Assembly (NCBI GenBank): GCA_965218555.1
Contig: OZ244625.1
Location: 1,426,001 to 1,490,000, forward strand
DNA length: 64,000 bases
Source: JAPPLB01 sp965218555
Lineage (GTDB): Bacteria > Acidobacteriota > Terriglobia > Bryobacterales > UBA6623
Direction: 5' to 3'
Shown: positions 51,690 to 60,316 of the stretch, in pieces
How positions within the stretch are numbered: position 1 is the stretch's first letter
Layout: every line of letters starts with the position of its first letter
Translations under genes and position numbers: made by a program
Notes under the pieces: generated by a model
What the model was told of the DNA's origin: nothing
The model's input: the letters and a program-made list of their open reading frames with translations, nothing else
Database searches by the model: none

Positions 51690-53858
51690 TTACTCCCTGG
51701 TCTTGGTCAGTCCATGTGCAAGTAACTGCAACTCTCTCGGGGATTCGACGGTTGCTGCCTGTCGCGCAAGCTGATCGGGATCTCCATAACCTGTGATCCT
51801 GTCGCGAAAAGCCAAAATCTTCTCTGCCGTCGACTTCGATCGATCCCACGTCCCTCGGAGTTCCCAGACAGCAATCCGTGTCAGGTGACCCAACACAATA
51901 CATCTAGTGTCTCCATGAGAAGGTTTCCTGCCGGAGACCGCGAGCTTCGTCAGGTCATTGCTGATGATTTCGATCAAGCGCTCGGACGTGTCAAACAACC
52001 AGCGTCGGGAAATCGCGCCAGAGGTCCGGCATACGAACACGGTGTCGATGATGGATGACGTTGTGCCGTGAATGTGAATCGAGCCGGTCATTTCGGCTGG
52101 GCAAGGCAGCGACGCCGAGCAAACAAAACCAGCATCCAGGAGCGCCACACCGATCGCGCAATAGGTGTCGAGCTTGTTGTGATGATACGTGAACACCAAC
52201 GGTGCGCCGGGTTTTAGGGCGCTGACCATACGGGAGTAGACTGCGGACAGTCCTTCGGTAAATTGCTCCAGACCGCGATCCTGGGTGACATTCCCTGTCA
52301 ACTCATCCGGCGACCGCGTGGACGGCCGGTCGAAACCCTCCACTTCCTCTCCGGCGAGACGACGCAGCCAGACATAGCAAAAGTCCATGAGCTCGCCGTA
52401 CTGCACGTTGCCGAAGTAGGGTGGGTCCGTGAAGACGGCATCGAGGCTGTTAGGAACAAACTCGGTTTCGGTGGCGCTTCTGCAACGGATGGAGACGCTG
52501 CGGCGGATACCATTGAGGTTCTCGCCGATCTGCTCGCCTTGGATCGGAACTCGGACTTTGCGGGATCCGATCTGGCGGACCTCGTAGGGCGCTTCGCAAT
52601 AACGCTTCGCCTTGATGTACTTATCCACGATGTTCGACCAGCCGCCGGAACCGATGTTCGACCCGGCGCCGTTGACGATACCCAAGAGGTTGGACTCGCA
52701 CTGCACCAAGCCGACCGGAAAACCATGCACGGAGAAAATGTCCAGGGCCTTGAGCGCCATCTTGTCGTACCGGCAAAGCATGTTCTGGTACCGCAGCAGG
52801 TCGGAGAGATTGGTCGCGAGCGCGCGGCGGATACGCTCGTCAGCGACTTCGGTAATAAGGCGACAGCTTAGTTCCAGGCCGAGAAGTTGTCGCGGATTGA
52901 ACATGGCCCGGTAGCGGGAATACCCCCACCGGTGCAACCGCGTCGTTTCGTCACCTGTCGGGATGATCTGATCGGGCACGAAGCGGTGCGCAAGCTGCTC
53001 CCATCGCCTCGTCGCATGGGCCATGCGTGCGAGGTCCTCTGCGTCGGGTTTCTTGAAGAAGCGTCCCTTGTGTCCAGCTTTTCGTTCCGGGTTGTGGTAT
53101 TCGATCGCGAAGAGGCGATGATCAAGTGGCTGCTTCGCTTGCCTGGGATAAGCGTTGGTGTGGCCACAGTGTGGGCAATCACATCGGCCTCGACGTGCAG
53201 GGCCGGCCTGATGAAGCGCGCTTCCGCATGAGACGCATTCTCCGGCGCTCATTCGGTCGTCGACTTCGTTAAGATCGCCGCACGCGGGACAAACCAGGAC
53301 ATTCTTGGGGTGCCGTCGATTTTCCGCGATAAGGTAGCCCGGAAACAGGTCGAACCGCGTTCCGCAGGCTGCGCAGTCGAGTACCTTCACCCACAGAAAG
53401 GACTTCACGGGCACATTCTCGTCGCCATAGCGGGGGCATGAGGTCCGGTAGTACCCGTCGATCTCGCTACGGAGCGTAGCGATGAGCGTGTTGGCGGCGC
53501 GTTCGTAGGCCGCCATGTCGAGGTGCTCAATTTCCTCGCGGACGACCCAGGCCGACATCGGATTGACGTCGACGCCTTCGACGTCGCAGCCGACACGGTT
53601 TGCCTCGATGAGCGGCGTGCCACCGCCCATGAACGGGTCGGCGATGCGGATTCCGGGAAAGGCGTTTGCCCGGAAGAAAGATTCCTCCAGACTGTCTTCG
53701 CCGAATTCCGCGAGGATCAGGCCACGAAAAAGGGTTCCGGGCCGGCGGGCGAACCATTTGTGAACGCCGATGATGGGGCGGTAGTTCTGCTGGATCTGTT
53801 TCTCCCGGAGCGCCATTTCGGCGATCAAGGAAATGTCAAACCGGCGTTCGATGCTCAT
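51690..53858 (-). CDS. DUF1156-type DNA methyltransferase with zinc fingers
   Basis: The 722-residue protein starts at 53858 (MSIERRFDISLIAEMALREK). It has the DUF1156-like N-terminus PIIGVHKWFARRPGTLFR, S-adenosylmethionine motif I ADPFMGGGTPLIEANR (D74-), and catalytic motif IV DPPYFGN (D478-Y481), indicating an amino-methyltransferase. Between them lies an insert of about 120 residues with several CxxC pairs (CAACG, CPACG, CVSCG, CPHCG), likely treble zinc ribbons. It belongs to methylases linked to multi-gene anti-phage loci, but here only a broken nuclease accompanies it. It overlaps an upstream small frame by 4 bases. Confidence 0.85.
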   Translation of the reverse strand: MSIERRFDISLIAEMALREKQIQQNYRPIIGVHKWFARRPGTLFRGLILAEFGEDSLEESFFRANAFPGIRIADPFMGGGTPLIEANRVGCDVEGVDVNPMSAWVVREEIEHLDMAAYERAANTLIATLRSEIDGYYRTSCPRYGDENVPVKSFLWVKVLDCAACGTRFDLFPGYLIAENRRHPKNVLVCPACGDLNEVDDRMSAGECVSCGSALHQAGPARRGRCDCPHCGHTNAYPRQAKQPLDHRLFAIEYHNPERKAGHKGRFFKKPDAEDLARMAHATRRWEQLAHRFVPDQIIPTGDETTRLHRWGYSRYRAMFNPRQLLGLELSCRLITEVADERIRRALATNLSDLLRYQNMLCRYDKMALKALDIFSVHGFPVGLVQCESNLLGIVNGAGSNIGSGGWSNIVDKYIKAKRYCEAPYEVRQIGSRKVRVPIQGEQIGENLNGIRRSVSIRCRSATETEFVPNSLDAVFTDPPYFGNVQYGELMDFCYVWLRRLAGEEVEGFDRPSTRSPDELTGNVTQDRGLEQFTEGLSAVYSRMVSALKPGAPLVFTYHHNKLDTYCAIGVALLDAGFVCSASLPCPAEMTGSIHIHGTTSSIIDTVFVCRTSGAISRRWLFDTSERLIEIISNDLTKLAVSGRKPSHGDTRCIVLGHLTRIAVWELRGTWDRSKSTAEKILAFRDRITGYGDPDQLARQAATVESPRELQLLAHGLTKTRE

Positions 53859-54124
53859 TGTGGCGCCGTTCCAGCCGGCCCTGTCCGGTTTCCTTCTCGG
53901 TCGACGAAGTGAGCCCTGGTCCGACGGGGTTCGTCTCGTCCCGAGCAAGGAGCGCCTCGTTGGCGCGGCGAATCACCCAGGAGACCGATAAATCCACCCC
54001 GCTTGGAGACCTGGACGAGGGAAGCGCAGGTCGGGCGGTCCGGGTAGACCGTCAGCCAGGCAGGTTTGGCGCGTCCTCGTTGTCGAGCCATGAGATCAGC
54101 ATATTGCAGCACGAAACTGTGCAC
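53855..54124 (-). CDS. Possible small ORF coupled to the methylase
   Basis: An 89-codon minus-strand frame ends with a TGA overlapping the methylase ATG (ATGA, 53855-53858), the usual sign of coupling. An internal ATG gives MARQRGRAKPAWLTVYPDR. The sequence is Arg/Gly/Pro-rich without a recognised motif, so it may be a decayed leader gene or chance frame. The rest of 54125-54368 holds only the repressor-like tail repeat at 54287. Confidence 0.3.
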   Translation of the reverse strand: MHSFVLQYADLMARQRGRAKPAWLTVYPDRPTCASLVQVSKRGGFIGLLGDSPRQRGAPCSGRDEPRRTRAHFVDREGNRTGPAGTAPQ

Positions 54125-54286
54125 AACCTTGGGTGAGCGGCGTGCGAGGATGTCCTACGAACGCAACGAAGGTGTGTTCGCAACGAGCATTCCGAACTCG
54201 GTGAGCTATCCCTCAATATAGTGATGGAAGCATGGCCCGGATGGCAGCGATGACGCGGATGCTGGCCGCCGCTGACTTGGCCCCCT

Positions 54287-54335
54287 GACACCGAGGTGAT
54301 CGGCAAGATAAAGTGGTTGGCGCGGACGCTATGAG
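54287..54335 (+). repeat. Direct repeat copy 1: tail of a lost repressor-like gene
   Basis: The bases read DTEVIGKIKWLARTL then stop and match 55269-55318 at about four of five positions. The peptide resembles the last strand of S24/LexA-type repressors, but no upstream body of such a gene remains here. It lies just before the start of the gene at 54369. Confidence 0.6.
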
Positions 54336-54368
54336 GATAGAACGACTCAGCAGACTGGCGGGAGCCGC

Positions 54369-55241
54369 ATGAGCGCACCGACCGACAAGAACACACCCGA
54401 GCCGCTCTCGTTCGGTTCCTTCCTGGAATCGGTTCCGCCGGGTACAGAACGGAGGGTCCCCGGCCTCTTTAGCCGTGTATCTAGTCCTCAACCTCGGGAA
54501 CTCCCTCCGATATCGCCGGCTTGGACTGTGGAAACACCAGATATCGAACTACACTGCCCAAGTGAAACATGCAGCGGTGACAGGATCTTTGAGTGTGACA
54601 ACTCTCATGAACACGTTCTAGATAAACGACCGAAGGATGTATTTCTCGCCTACACTTGCCGCAACTGTAGAAAGGGCTTCAAGACATATGCCCTTCGGGT
54701 TCGTCGGGTGCTGAACCAGCTCGGTTTGGCAGTGAAATACGGTGAGATACCGGCGTTCGGACCCCCTTTGCCCGCACGCCTGCTCAATATGGTCGGCGGC
54801 GACGGCGATCTTTTGCGGAAAGGCCGGCGCGCGGAAAACCAGAGCCTGGGAATCGGCGCGTTCGTCTATTACCGGCGGGTGGTCGAGAATCAGAAGGATC
54901 GCCTGCTCAAAGAGATCCGTGAGGCAGCGGTGCGCCTCGAAGCCGACGAAGAACTGCTAGGCAGCATCGACCTTGCGATCAAGGAGACGCGATTCAGAGA
55001 GGCCCTCAAGCTGGTGAAAGATGCGATCCCGGACGGCCTGAAGGTGAAGGGACACAACCCGCTCATGCTATTGCACAAAGCCCTCAGCAAGGGAGTGCAT
55101 GAACTGAACGATGAAGAATGCCTGGAACGGGCTCAAGTGGTTCGTGATGTTCTCGACAGGCTCGTATCGAACATCGCACGGGTCACAAAAGATGAACGTG
55201 AGCTCGACGCTGCCATCGGCAAACTTCTGTCGGTAGAGTGA
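54369..55241 (+). CDS. Unknown protein with N-terminal zinc-ribbon cysteines
   Basis: The 290-residue protein starts at 54369 after GGGAG. Residues about 62-103 contain paired cysteines (LHCPSETCSG and YTCRNCRKGF) that could bind one zinc. The C-terminal ~160 residues are helical, with GIGAFVYYRRVVENQ and LMLLHKALSKGVHELNDEEC; this pattern reminds me of DUF4145-like accessory-region proteins, without certainty. It lies between two direct copies of a repressor-like gene tail and between a restriction-modification locus and an AbiJ-like gene. A defence role is an inference from context alone. Confidence 0.6.
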   Translation: MSAPTDKNTPEPLSFGSFLESVPPGTERRVPGLFSRVSSPQPRELPPISPAWTVETPDIELHCPSETCSGDRIFECDNSHEHVLDKRPKDVFLAYTCRNCRKGFKTYALRVRRVLNQLGLAVKYGEIPAFGPPLPARLLNMVGGDGDLLRKGRRAENQSLGIGAFVYYRRVVENQKDRLLKEIREAAVRLEADEELLGSIDLAIKETRFREALKLVKDAIPDGLKVKGHNPLMLLHKALSKGVHELNDEECLERAQVVRDVLDRLVSNIARVTKDERELDAAIGKLLSVE

Positions 55242-55268
55242 CGCAAGCCCAACACCGGCAGGCCGCGC

Positions 55269-55318
55269 GACGCCGAGGTGATCGGCGAGGTGAAGTGGAT
55301 GGCCCGGACGCTGTGAGG
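55269..55318 (+). repeat. Direct repeat copy 2: tail of a lost repressor-like gene
   Basis: The sequence reads DAEVIGEVKWMARTL then stop, preceded by a partial in-frame PNTGRPR. It matches the copy at 54287. Together the repeats flank the 290-residue gene, as if cassettes had been exchanged at a conserved repressor 3' end. After it comes a short frame (55343-55432) encoding a 29-residue signal-like peptide that I do not call a gene. Confidence 0.6.
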
Positions 55319-55451
55319 AGCGAGCGAAGGGGAGGTCTTGCCATGTCGATGTCGCGTTTTCTGTCGATGCTGGTGGCGGTGGCCTTGCCGGCGTTTACTG
55401 CGGAGCCGAAGGAGCAGATCAAGTTCTTCTAGCCCTAGCCTGGAGTCTGTC

Positions 55452-55903
55452 ATGCCCCAAACTTTTTCGGACCGGCACGGATATAGCACTGCCCCCGAAA
55501 TCACCGTTCGAGAGGATGCTCCCAAAGGGTTACGACGAGCTATCCCCTTGATTGCGAAGAACCTGGGCATGGCTCCCGCGCGAATTCATCATATCGCGTG
55601 CGAGGTACTTCTGCTCGAACCTTATCCTGTCCCCTTGCACGATGAAGATGGTTGGAGAACGACAAATGACCGCATCAACTCTTGCCCTTGGTTCAGGGTT
55701 TACGACATTGCTGAAGCGCTGTATGCAGGTTTCGATGATCTGTATGACAGCAAGGAGAAAACAAGATTTGCTGAACGTCTCAACCAGTATTTCCGCGAGG
55801 AAGGGATCGGCTGGGAGTTGCACGATGGCCAGATTGTGTACAGAGGGTCCGAGGTCTTCGCTGAAACCACCCGGGAAGCCGTCAGTGTCTTGGAAGAATC
55901 AGG
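55452..55903 (+). pseudogene. AbiJ N-terminal-domain-like protein truncated by IS21
   Basis: From the ATG at 55452 the frame encodes MPQTFSDRHGYS, a central WFRVYDIAEALYAGF and the segment LNQYFREEGIGWELHDGQI then VYRGSE. This order matches AbiJ_NTD4-type domains, found on abortive-infection proteins. At 55903 the IS21 left end interrupts it after VLEESG, and translation runs on for a few codons in the IS. The effector domain expected downstream is missing. About 150 authentic residues remain. Confidence 0.75.
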
Positions 55904-56029
55904 TGTAAGCGCCGGAGCGAAAATAGACCACAGGGCGGCCGTTTGAGGCCGCTGGTGGCGGAGCAAAACTAGACCGCCCGCCAGCATTTCATAAAACATT
56001 TTTGGGGTGTTTTGTGTGATGCGGGAGGG

Positions 56030-57529
56030 ATGTACTCTGTGGAGCTGTACGCACGCGTTCGCCGAGCGGTCTTTGTCGAAGGGGTCAGCGAGAGAGAAGC
56101 GGCGCAGCGCTTCGGGCTGGCGCGCGAGACCGTGCGCAAGATGCTGCGCTACGCCGCGCCGCCGGGCTATCGGCGGCAGAAGCCGATTCGACGCCCGAAG
56201 CTCGACGCCTACACGCCGATCATCGACCAGATCCTGGAGACGGACCTAGCGCTGCCGAAGAAGCAACGGCACACGGCGAAACGTATCTTCGAACGACTCC
56301 GAGACGAGCACGACTTCGCGGGCGGCTACACCATCATCAAAGACTACGTGCGGCTGAAGCGGACCTCGCAGCGCGAGATGTTCGTGCCGCTGACGCATCC
56401 GCCGGGGCACGCCCAGGCGGACTTCGGCGAGGCGCAAGTGGAGATCGGCGGGGTGCTGGCGAAGGCGCACTACTTCGTCATCGATCTACCCCACAGCGAC
56501 GAGAGTTACGTGCGGGCATTTCCGGCCGAGACGACGGAAGCTTTCTTGGAGGGGCACGTCGAGGCGTTTCGCTACTGGGGTGGCGTGCCGCGACGGATTC
56601 TCTACGACAACACAACGCTGGCGGTGGCGCGGATCCTAGGCGACGGGACGCGGCAGAAGACGCAGGCGTTCTCGGAGCTGCAGTCGCACTACTTGTTCGC
56701 AGAGCGTTTTGGGAGGCCGGGCAAGGGAAACGACAAGGGGAAGGTTGAGAACCTTGTGAAGGTCGCCCGACGGAGCTTCTTCGTACCGCGGCCCCGGTTC
56801 CCCAGTTGGGCAGCGTTGAACGTATGGCTGGAAGAGCAGTGCCGCAAGAGGCGAGAGCGCCGGCAACGCGGGCATCGAGAGAAGATCGGAGAGCGCTTCG
56901 AGCGTGATCGACAAGCGCTGTTAGCGCTGCCGGCAGCGGCGTATGAGGCTTGCGAGACACGTCCTGGGAGAGTGACGTCGTTGTCGCTGGTGCGCTACCA
57001 CACCAACGACTACTCGGTGCCGACCAAGTACGGACACCGCCAAGTGCTCATCAAGGGCTATGTGGACAAAGTCGTCATCTGCGCCGGCAGCGAGGAGATC
57101 GCACGGCATCGGCGCAGCTATGGGCGTGAGGGGCTGATCTTTCACCCGCTGCACTATCTGGCCCTACTGGAGCGCAAGACCGGAGCACTCGAGCAAGCAG
57201 CGCCGCTGGAAGGCTGGCAGTTGCCCGAGGAGTTTGCTGGACTGCGCCGGCTGCTCGAAGCGCGGCTCGGCAAGGCTGGAGCTCGAGAGTATGTCCAGGT
57301 ACTGCGTCTGCTCGAGGACGTTCCGCTCGAAGAAGTCCGTGCTGCCGTAGGGGACGCCTTACGGCTCGGCGCGATCTCTTTCGATGCCGTCAAGCATCTC
57401 GTGCTGTGTCGCATCGAACAGCGCCCACCCCGGCTGGAACTTGAGAATTATCCCCATCTGCCCACGGCGCGGGTGGCGAGGACCGCAGCGGCGGACTATC
57501 TGGCGCTGGTGGACGCGGGAGCCGAGTGA
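56030..57529 (+). CDS. istA: IS21 transposase IstA, full length
   Basis: This DDE transposase of about 499 residues has an N-terminal helix-turn-helix, then D137 in HAQADFGEAQ, D199 in YDNTTLAV and E246 in GKVENLVK (numbering from the upstream in-frame GTG at 56012). A C-terminal Mu/IstA-like domain follows (LSLVRYHTNDYSVPTKYG). All three acids are present, so it is likely active and could mobilise the defective copy 1 in trans. istB overlaps by 4 bases. It differs from copy 1 at very few residues apart from the deletion. Confidence 0.93.
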   Translation: MYSVELYARVRRAVFVEGVSEREAAQRFGLARETVRKMLRYAAPPGYRRQKPIRRPKLDAYTPIIDQILETDLALPKKQRHTAKRIFERLRDEHDFAGGYTIIKDYVRLKRTSQREMFVPLTHPPGHAQADFGEAQVEIGGVLAKAHYFVIDLPHSDESYVRAFPAETTEAFLEGHVEAFRYWGGVPRRILYDNTTLAVARILGDGTRQKTQAFSELQSHYLFAERFGRPGKGNDKGKVENLVKVARRSFFVPRPRFPSWAALNVWLEEQCRKRRERRQRGHREKIGERFERDRQALLALPAAAYEACETRPGRVTSLSLVRYHTNDYSVPTKYGHRQVLIKGYVDKVVICAGSEEIARHRRSYGREGLIFHPLHYLALLERKTGALEQAAPLEGWQLPEEFAGLRRLLEARLGKAGAREYVQVLRLLEDVPLEEVRAAVGDALRLGAISFDAVKHLVLCRIEQRPPRLELENYPHLPTARVARTAAADYLALVDAGAE

Positions 57530-58293
57530 CGGCCAAGCCGAAAGTGCTGCTGGAAGCGCAGCTGAAGGCGCTGCGGCTGCCGACCTTCCTGCGCGAGTAC
57601 GACAAAGTGGCGCGGCAATGCGCGGCCGAAGGTCTGGACTGTCCGCGCTATCTGCTGCGGCTCAGTGAGCTGGAGCTGCTCGATCGCGAACAGCGCGCCA
57701 CCGAGCGCCGCATCAAGACCGCCAAGTTCCCGGTGCTCAAGAGCCTGGAGACCTTCGAGTTCCGCTCGATTCCGTCGCTGAACAAGAGCTTGGTCCTGGA
57801 GCTGGCGCGCTCGGAGTATCTGGATCGCAGAGAGAACGTGCTGGCGCTGGGCAACTCCGGTACGGGCAAGACGCACCTTGCCCTGGCGTTGGGGCTGGCC
57901 GCTTGTCAGAAAGGCTATCGGGTCCGCTTTGCCACCGCCGCGGCGCTGGTCCACGAGTTGCTCGAGGCGCGTGACGACAAACGTCTCCTGCGCTTGCAAA
58001 AACAGCTGGCCAAGCAAGACCTGCTGATCGTCGACGAGCTGGGCTACGTCCCCTTGTCGAAGACGGGCTCGGAGTTACTGTTCGAGATCTTCAGCCAGCG
58101 CTACGAGCGGGCCTCGACGCTGGTCACCTCGAACCTACCCTTCAACGAGTGGACGGAGATCTTCGGCTCCGAGCGGCTGACCGGCGCTTTGCTGGATCGT
58201 CTCACCCACCACGTCCATATCTTGGAGATGAACGCCGAGAGCTACCGTCTCCAGCAGAGTAAGCGTTCCCGGAAGCGTTCTTCCTCCCCCTGA
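57526..58293 (+). CDS. istB: IS21 helper ATPase IstB, full length
   Basis: 255 residues, identical at protein level to the copy at 2297, with Walker A GNSGTGKT (109-116) and Walker B DLLIVDELGY. The GTG start overlaps the istA stop. Its C-terminal third is repeated nearly exactly in the fragment at 58473-58809. It assembles on target DNA and delivers IstA, as known for the family. Confidence 0.93.
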   Translation: MTAKPKVLLEAQLKALRLPTFLREYDKVARQCAAEGLDCPRYLLRLSELELLDREQRATERRIKTAKFPVLKSLETFEFRSIPSLNKSLVLELARSEYLDRRENVLALGNSGTGKTHLALALGLAACQKGYRVRFATAAALVHELLEARDDKRLLRLQKQLAKQDLLIVDELGYVPLSKTGSELLFEIFSQRYERASTLVTSNLPFNEWTEIFGSERLTGALLDRLTHHVHILEMNAESYRLQQSKRSRKRSSSP

Positions 58294-58309
58294 TCCCCCC
58301 GCCCAGCCG

Positions 58310-58393
58310 CCGGCTGTTTCGAGGGGCTTCCACTACGTCCGGGGCCGCCTTAACAGGCGTCCCCCGACTTCGCTCCAGCCCCCAAAACAGCCG
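58310..58393. repeat. 84-base nested palindrome inserted in IS21 copy 2
   Basis: These bases are absent from the same place in copies 1 and 3, where CCCAGCCG joins directly to CTTTCAG. The insert ends with CAGCCG, repeating the six bases before it. It folds on itself: GGCTGTTT (58312-58319) with AAACAGCC (58385-58392), GGGGCT with AGCCCC, and an inner GGGG-CC-GCCT-TAAC-AGGC-GT-CCCC hairpin. It resembles a REP-like or miniature mobile element. Confidence 0.75.
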
Positions 58394-58472
58394 CTTTCAG
58401 AAACGAGTCCTATCCCCGAGATGGTCTACTTTTACTCCGCCCCAGTGGCCTAATTTTGCTCCGCCCTTGACA

Positions 58473-58904
58473 GTTGCTCGAGGCGCGTGACGACAAACGT
58501 CTCCTGCGCTTGCAGAAACAGCTGGCCAAGCAAGACCTGCTGATCGTCGACGAGCTGGGCTACGTCCCCTTGTCGAAAACGGGCTCAGAGTTACTGTTCG
58601 AGATCTTCAGCCAGCGCTACGAGCGGGCCTCGACGCTGGTCACCTCGAACCTGCCCTTCAACGAGTGGACGGAGATCTTCGGCTCCGAGCGGCTGACCGG
58701 CGCCTTGCTGGATCGTCTCACCCACCACGTCCATATCTTGGAGATGAACGCCGAAAGCTACCGTCTCCAGCACAGTAAGCGTTCCCGGAAGCGTTCTTCC
58801 TTCCCCTGATCCCCCCGCCCAGCCGCTTTCAGAAACGAGTCCTCTCCCTGAGACGGTCTACTTTTACTCCGCCCCAGTGGCCTAATTTTGCTCCGCCCTT
58901 GACA
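58473..58904 (+). mobile_element. IS21 copy 3, 5'-truncated: istB 3' part and right end
   Basis: Directly after the right end of copy 2 the sequence resumes inside istB (LEARDDKRLLRLQKQL) and continues to its stop at 58809, then through a normal right end to TTGACA at 58904. It lacks the 84-base palindrome. A few silent or conservative changes (for example QHSKRSRKRSSFP) show that it is not an assembly duplicate of copy 2. Its istB part keeps neither Walker A nor the start. Confidence 0.88.
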
Positions 58905-59766
58905 AACCGACCAGGGTATACGTGACCGTCTCATAGACGGAGATCGTGTCCGGCGCCTGGGCGACGTACACGAGCGACCCATCGTCGCTGACCCGTGGAA
59001 CGCCCGCGCCAACCCGGCCGACCTGAATGAACGAGCCGGTCCTGAGGGCCTGTCCGCTCCCCGTATAGATGATGTTGCCGTCGGGGCTGACCGCCAGCTT
59101 GTCGGTTCCCGACACACTACCGTGGTCGTCTTCCAGGATGATCCGTCCCGTTGTTGGGCCCGAGAACGGACTCTCGAAAATATCCAGCTTGTAAGGCGAG
59201 TTCCCCTCTCCGACATAGAGAGCTGCCCGGTCGGGACTGCCGGCAAATACCGGGCGCCCCCAAATGATGCGCCCGTCGGCGACACGTGTCGCCGTGTTGT
59301 TCGCATGCCGGTTGATCATCACGATGTAGGAGAACCCGAAGGGGCCGGCGTTGGCGGATACAAAAACACGTCCCGGGCGGCCTTCAATCACGTCCCAGGT
59401 GCGCGGGCTACCCAATTCCTCACCGATCACGACCTGGCTGAAGTTGAACGTTTCCAGATCGAGAAAGGCGACGGAACTCGCACCGTCGAGGGCAACGAAC
59501 AACAGGCTCCCGTCGAAGCTGATGTCGATTCCACGAGGCTCCGGCCCAACCGTTATCCGGTCGATAACTTCGTATGTCCCGGTCGACATGACAACGATCT
59601 GGTTGCGGGAAGGAACCGATACGTACAGACGCCGCCGGGCCGCGTCCACTTCCATGTCCGCCCCCAGGTCGCCCAGAAGCAACTCGCGTCCTTGCGCCCG
59701 GTCTCCGATTCCGCCGGCCATTCCGAACCATAGGGCAATCGCCATTATTGCCGTTCTTTTCGCCAT
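58905..59766 (-). pseudogene. YncE-like secreted beta-propeller, 3' end cut by IS21
   Basis: From the ATG at 59766 the frame has a signal peptide (AIMAIALWFGMAGGIGDRAQG) and YncE/40-residue propeller repeats: MEVDAARRRLYVSVPSRNQI, GPEPRGIDISFDGSLLFVAL, DKLAVSPDGNIIYTGSG and PRVSDDGSLVYVAQAPDTI. After YTLVGL the frame enters the IS21 right end and stops at 58882. At least part of the last blade is missing. Family members are exported binding proteins; the ligand is unknown. Confidence 0.8.
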
Positions 59767-59985
59767 TCGTTGTCCGAGTTGTCCTGATCGTCGCTTCTGA
59801 TGCAGCCCGGTACGAAACTACTCTCGATGCCGGCTTTTTTAGAAAAAACATTATGGCAAGTTGCGCTGTCAAGCGACATCCGGAATCAGCCACCTGACGA
59901 CACCAAGAACTGTCCCTCCTGCGGACCAACGCTATGTTGCCGAAAAGAGCATGGACGCGGATACCTGTAGTCACCCCCAGCCAGC

Positions 59986-60207
59986 TCATGTCGTTGCCTG
60001 TGGTTGGTTGTCAGCCGCTGGCGTGGAGAGCTTGAGGACGCCGGCGCGGCGCAGGAAGACACCGCCCATGCCGACAAACGGCTCGGCGTAGCAGCGGTGA
60101 GGGATGGCGTCGATGCGCTCGATGATCCGCTTGGCCAAGTGCTTCTTTCCGCCGAACCAGGGGGCGAGCGGCTCCGCGACCGCTTGAGTGCGATCGTGTG
60201 GGGCCAT
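59986..60207 (-). pseudogene. D12-class DNA adenine methylase fragment
   Basis: The 73 residues contain LAPWFGGKKHLAKRIIERI and YAEPFVGMGGVFLRR, the N-terminal AdoMet-binding motif of Dam-like phage methylases (full length about 270). The DPPY motif and the target domain are missing. It probably derives from a prophage, like the lysin fragment 110 bases away. The 59767-59985 stretch between it and the propeller gene holds no recognised element. Confidence 0.7.
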
Positions 60208-60264
60208 AAGCCCACCGTAGCATGGGCGGCGGCGTATTTATTCGTCTTTTGTTCGCTATTTTAG

Positions 60265-60281
60265 GGGGCACGTTGTGCCCC
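60265..60281. terminator. Perfect hairpin between prophage fragments
   Basis: GGGGCAC-GTT-GTGCCCC forms a 7-bp stem, with a T-rich stretch (CTATTTTA) on the left and ACGCTTTTTC on the right. On either strand it could act as an intrinsic terminator. It separates the minus-strand methylase fragment from the plus-strand lysin fragment. Confidence 0.55.
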
Positions 60282-60316
60282 TTACGCTTTTTCCGAGCAT
60301 GGTGCAGGACTAAGGC

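Larger units (their letters stand above)
55904..58472 (+). mobile_element. IS21-family insertion sequence, copy 2 (complete genes)
   Basis: It has the same ends as copy 1: TGTAAGCGCCGGAGCG on the left and CTCCGCCCTTGACA on the right, with the same four transposase-binding-like sites. It contains full-length istA and istB. An 84-base palindromic insert lies between istB and the right sites (58310-58393). The left flank is the AbiJ-like gene; the right flank is another IS21 fragment, so no target duplication can be identified. Near identity with copy 1 implies recent spread. Confidence 0.92.

Noticed and set aside
55343..55432. 29-codon signal-peptide-like frame
   Set aside because: Too short to judge, no conserved motif; could be chance in a GC-rich stretch.
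58880..58920. Target-site duplication for the combined IS21 copies 2 and 3
   Set aside because: The flanks (AGAATCAGG on the left, AACCGACC on the right) do not match.
59767..59985. TTGACA at the minus strand upstream of the YncE-like gene as a promoter
   Set aside because: The nearest -10-like TAATGT is only 13 bases away, too close for a normal sigma-70 promoter.
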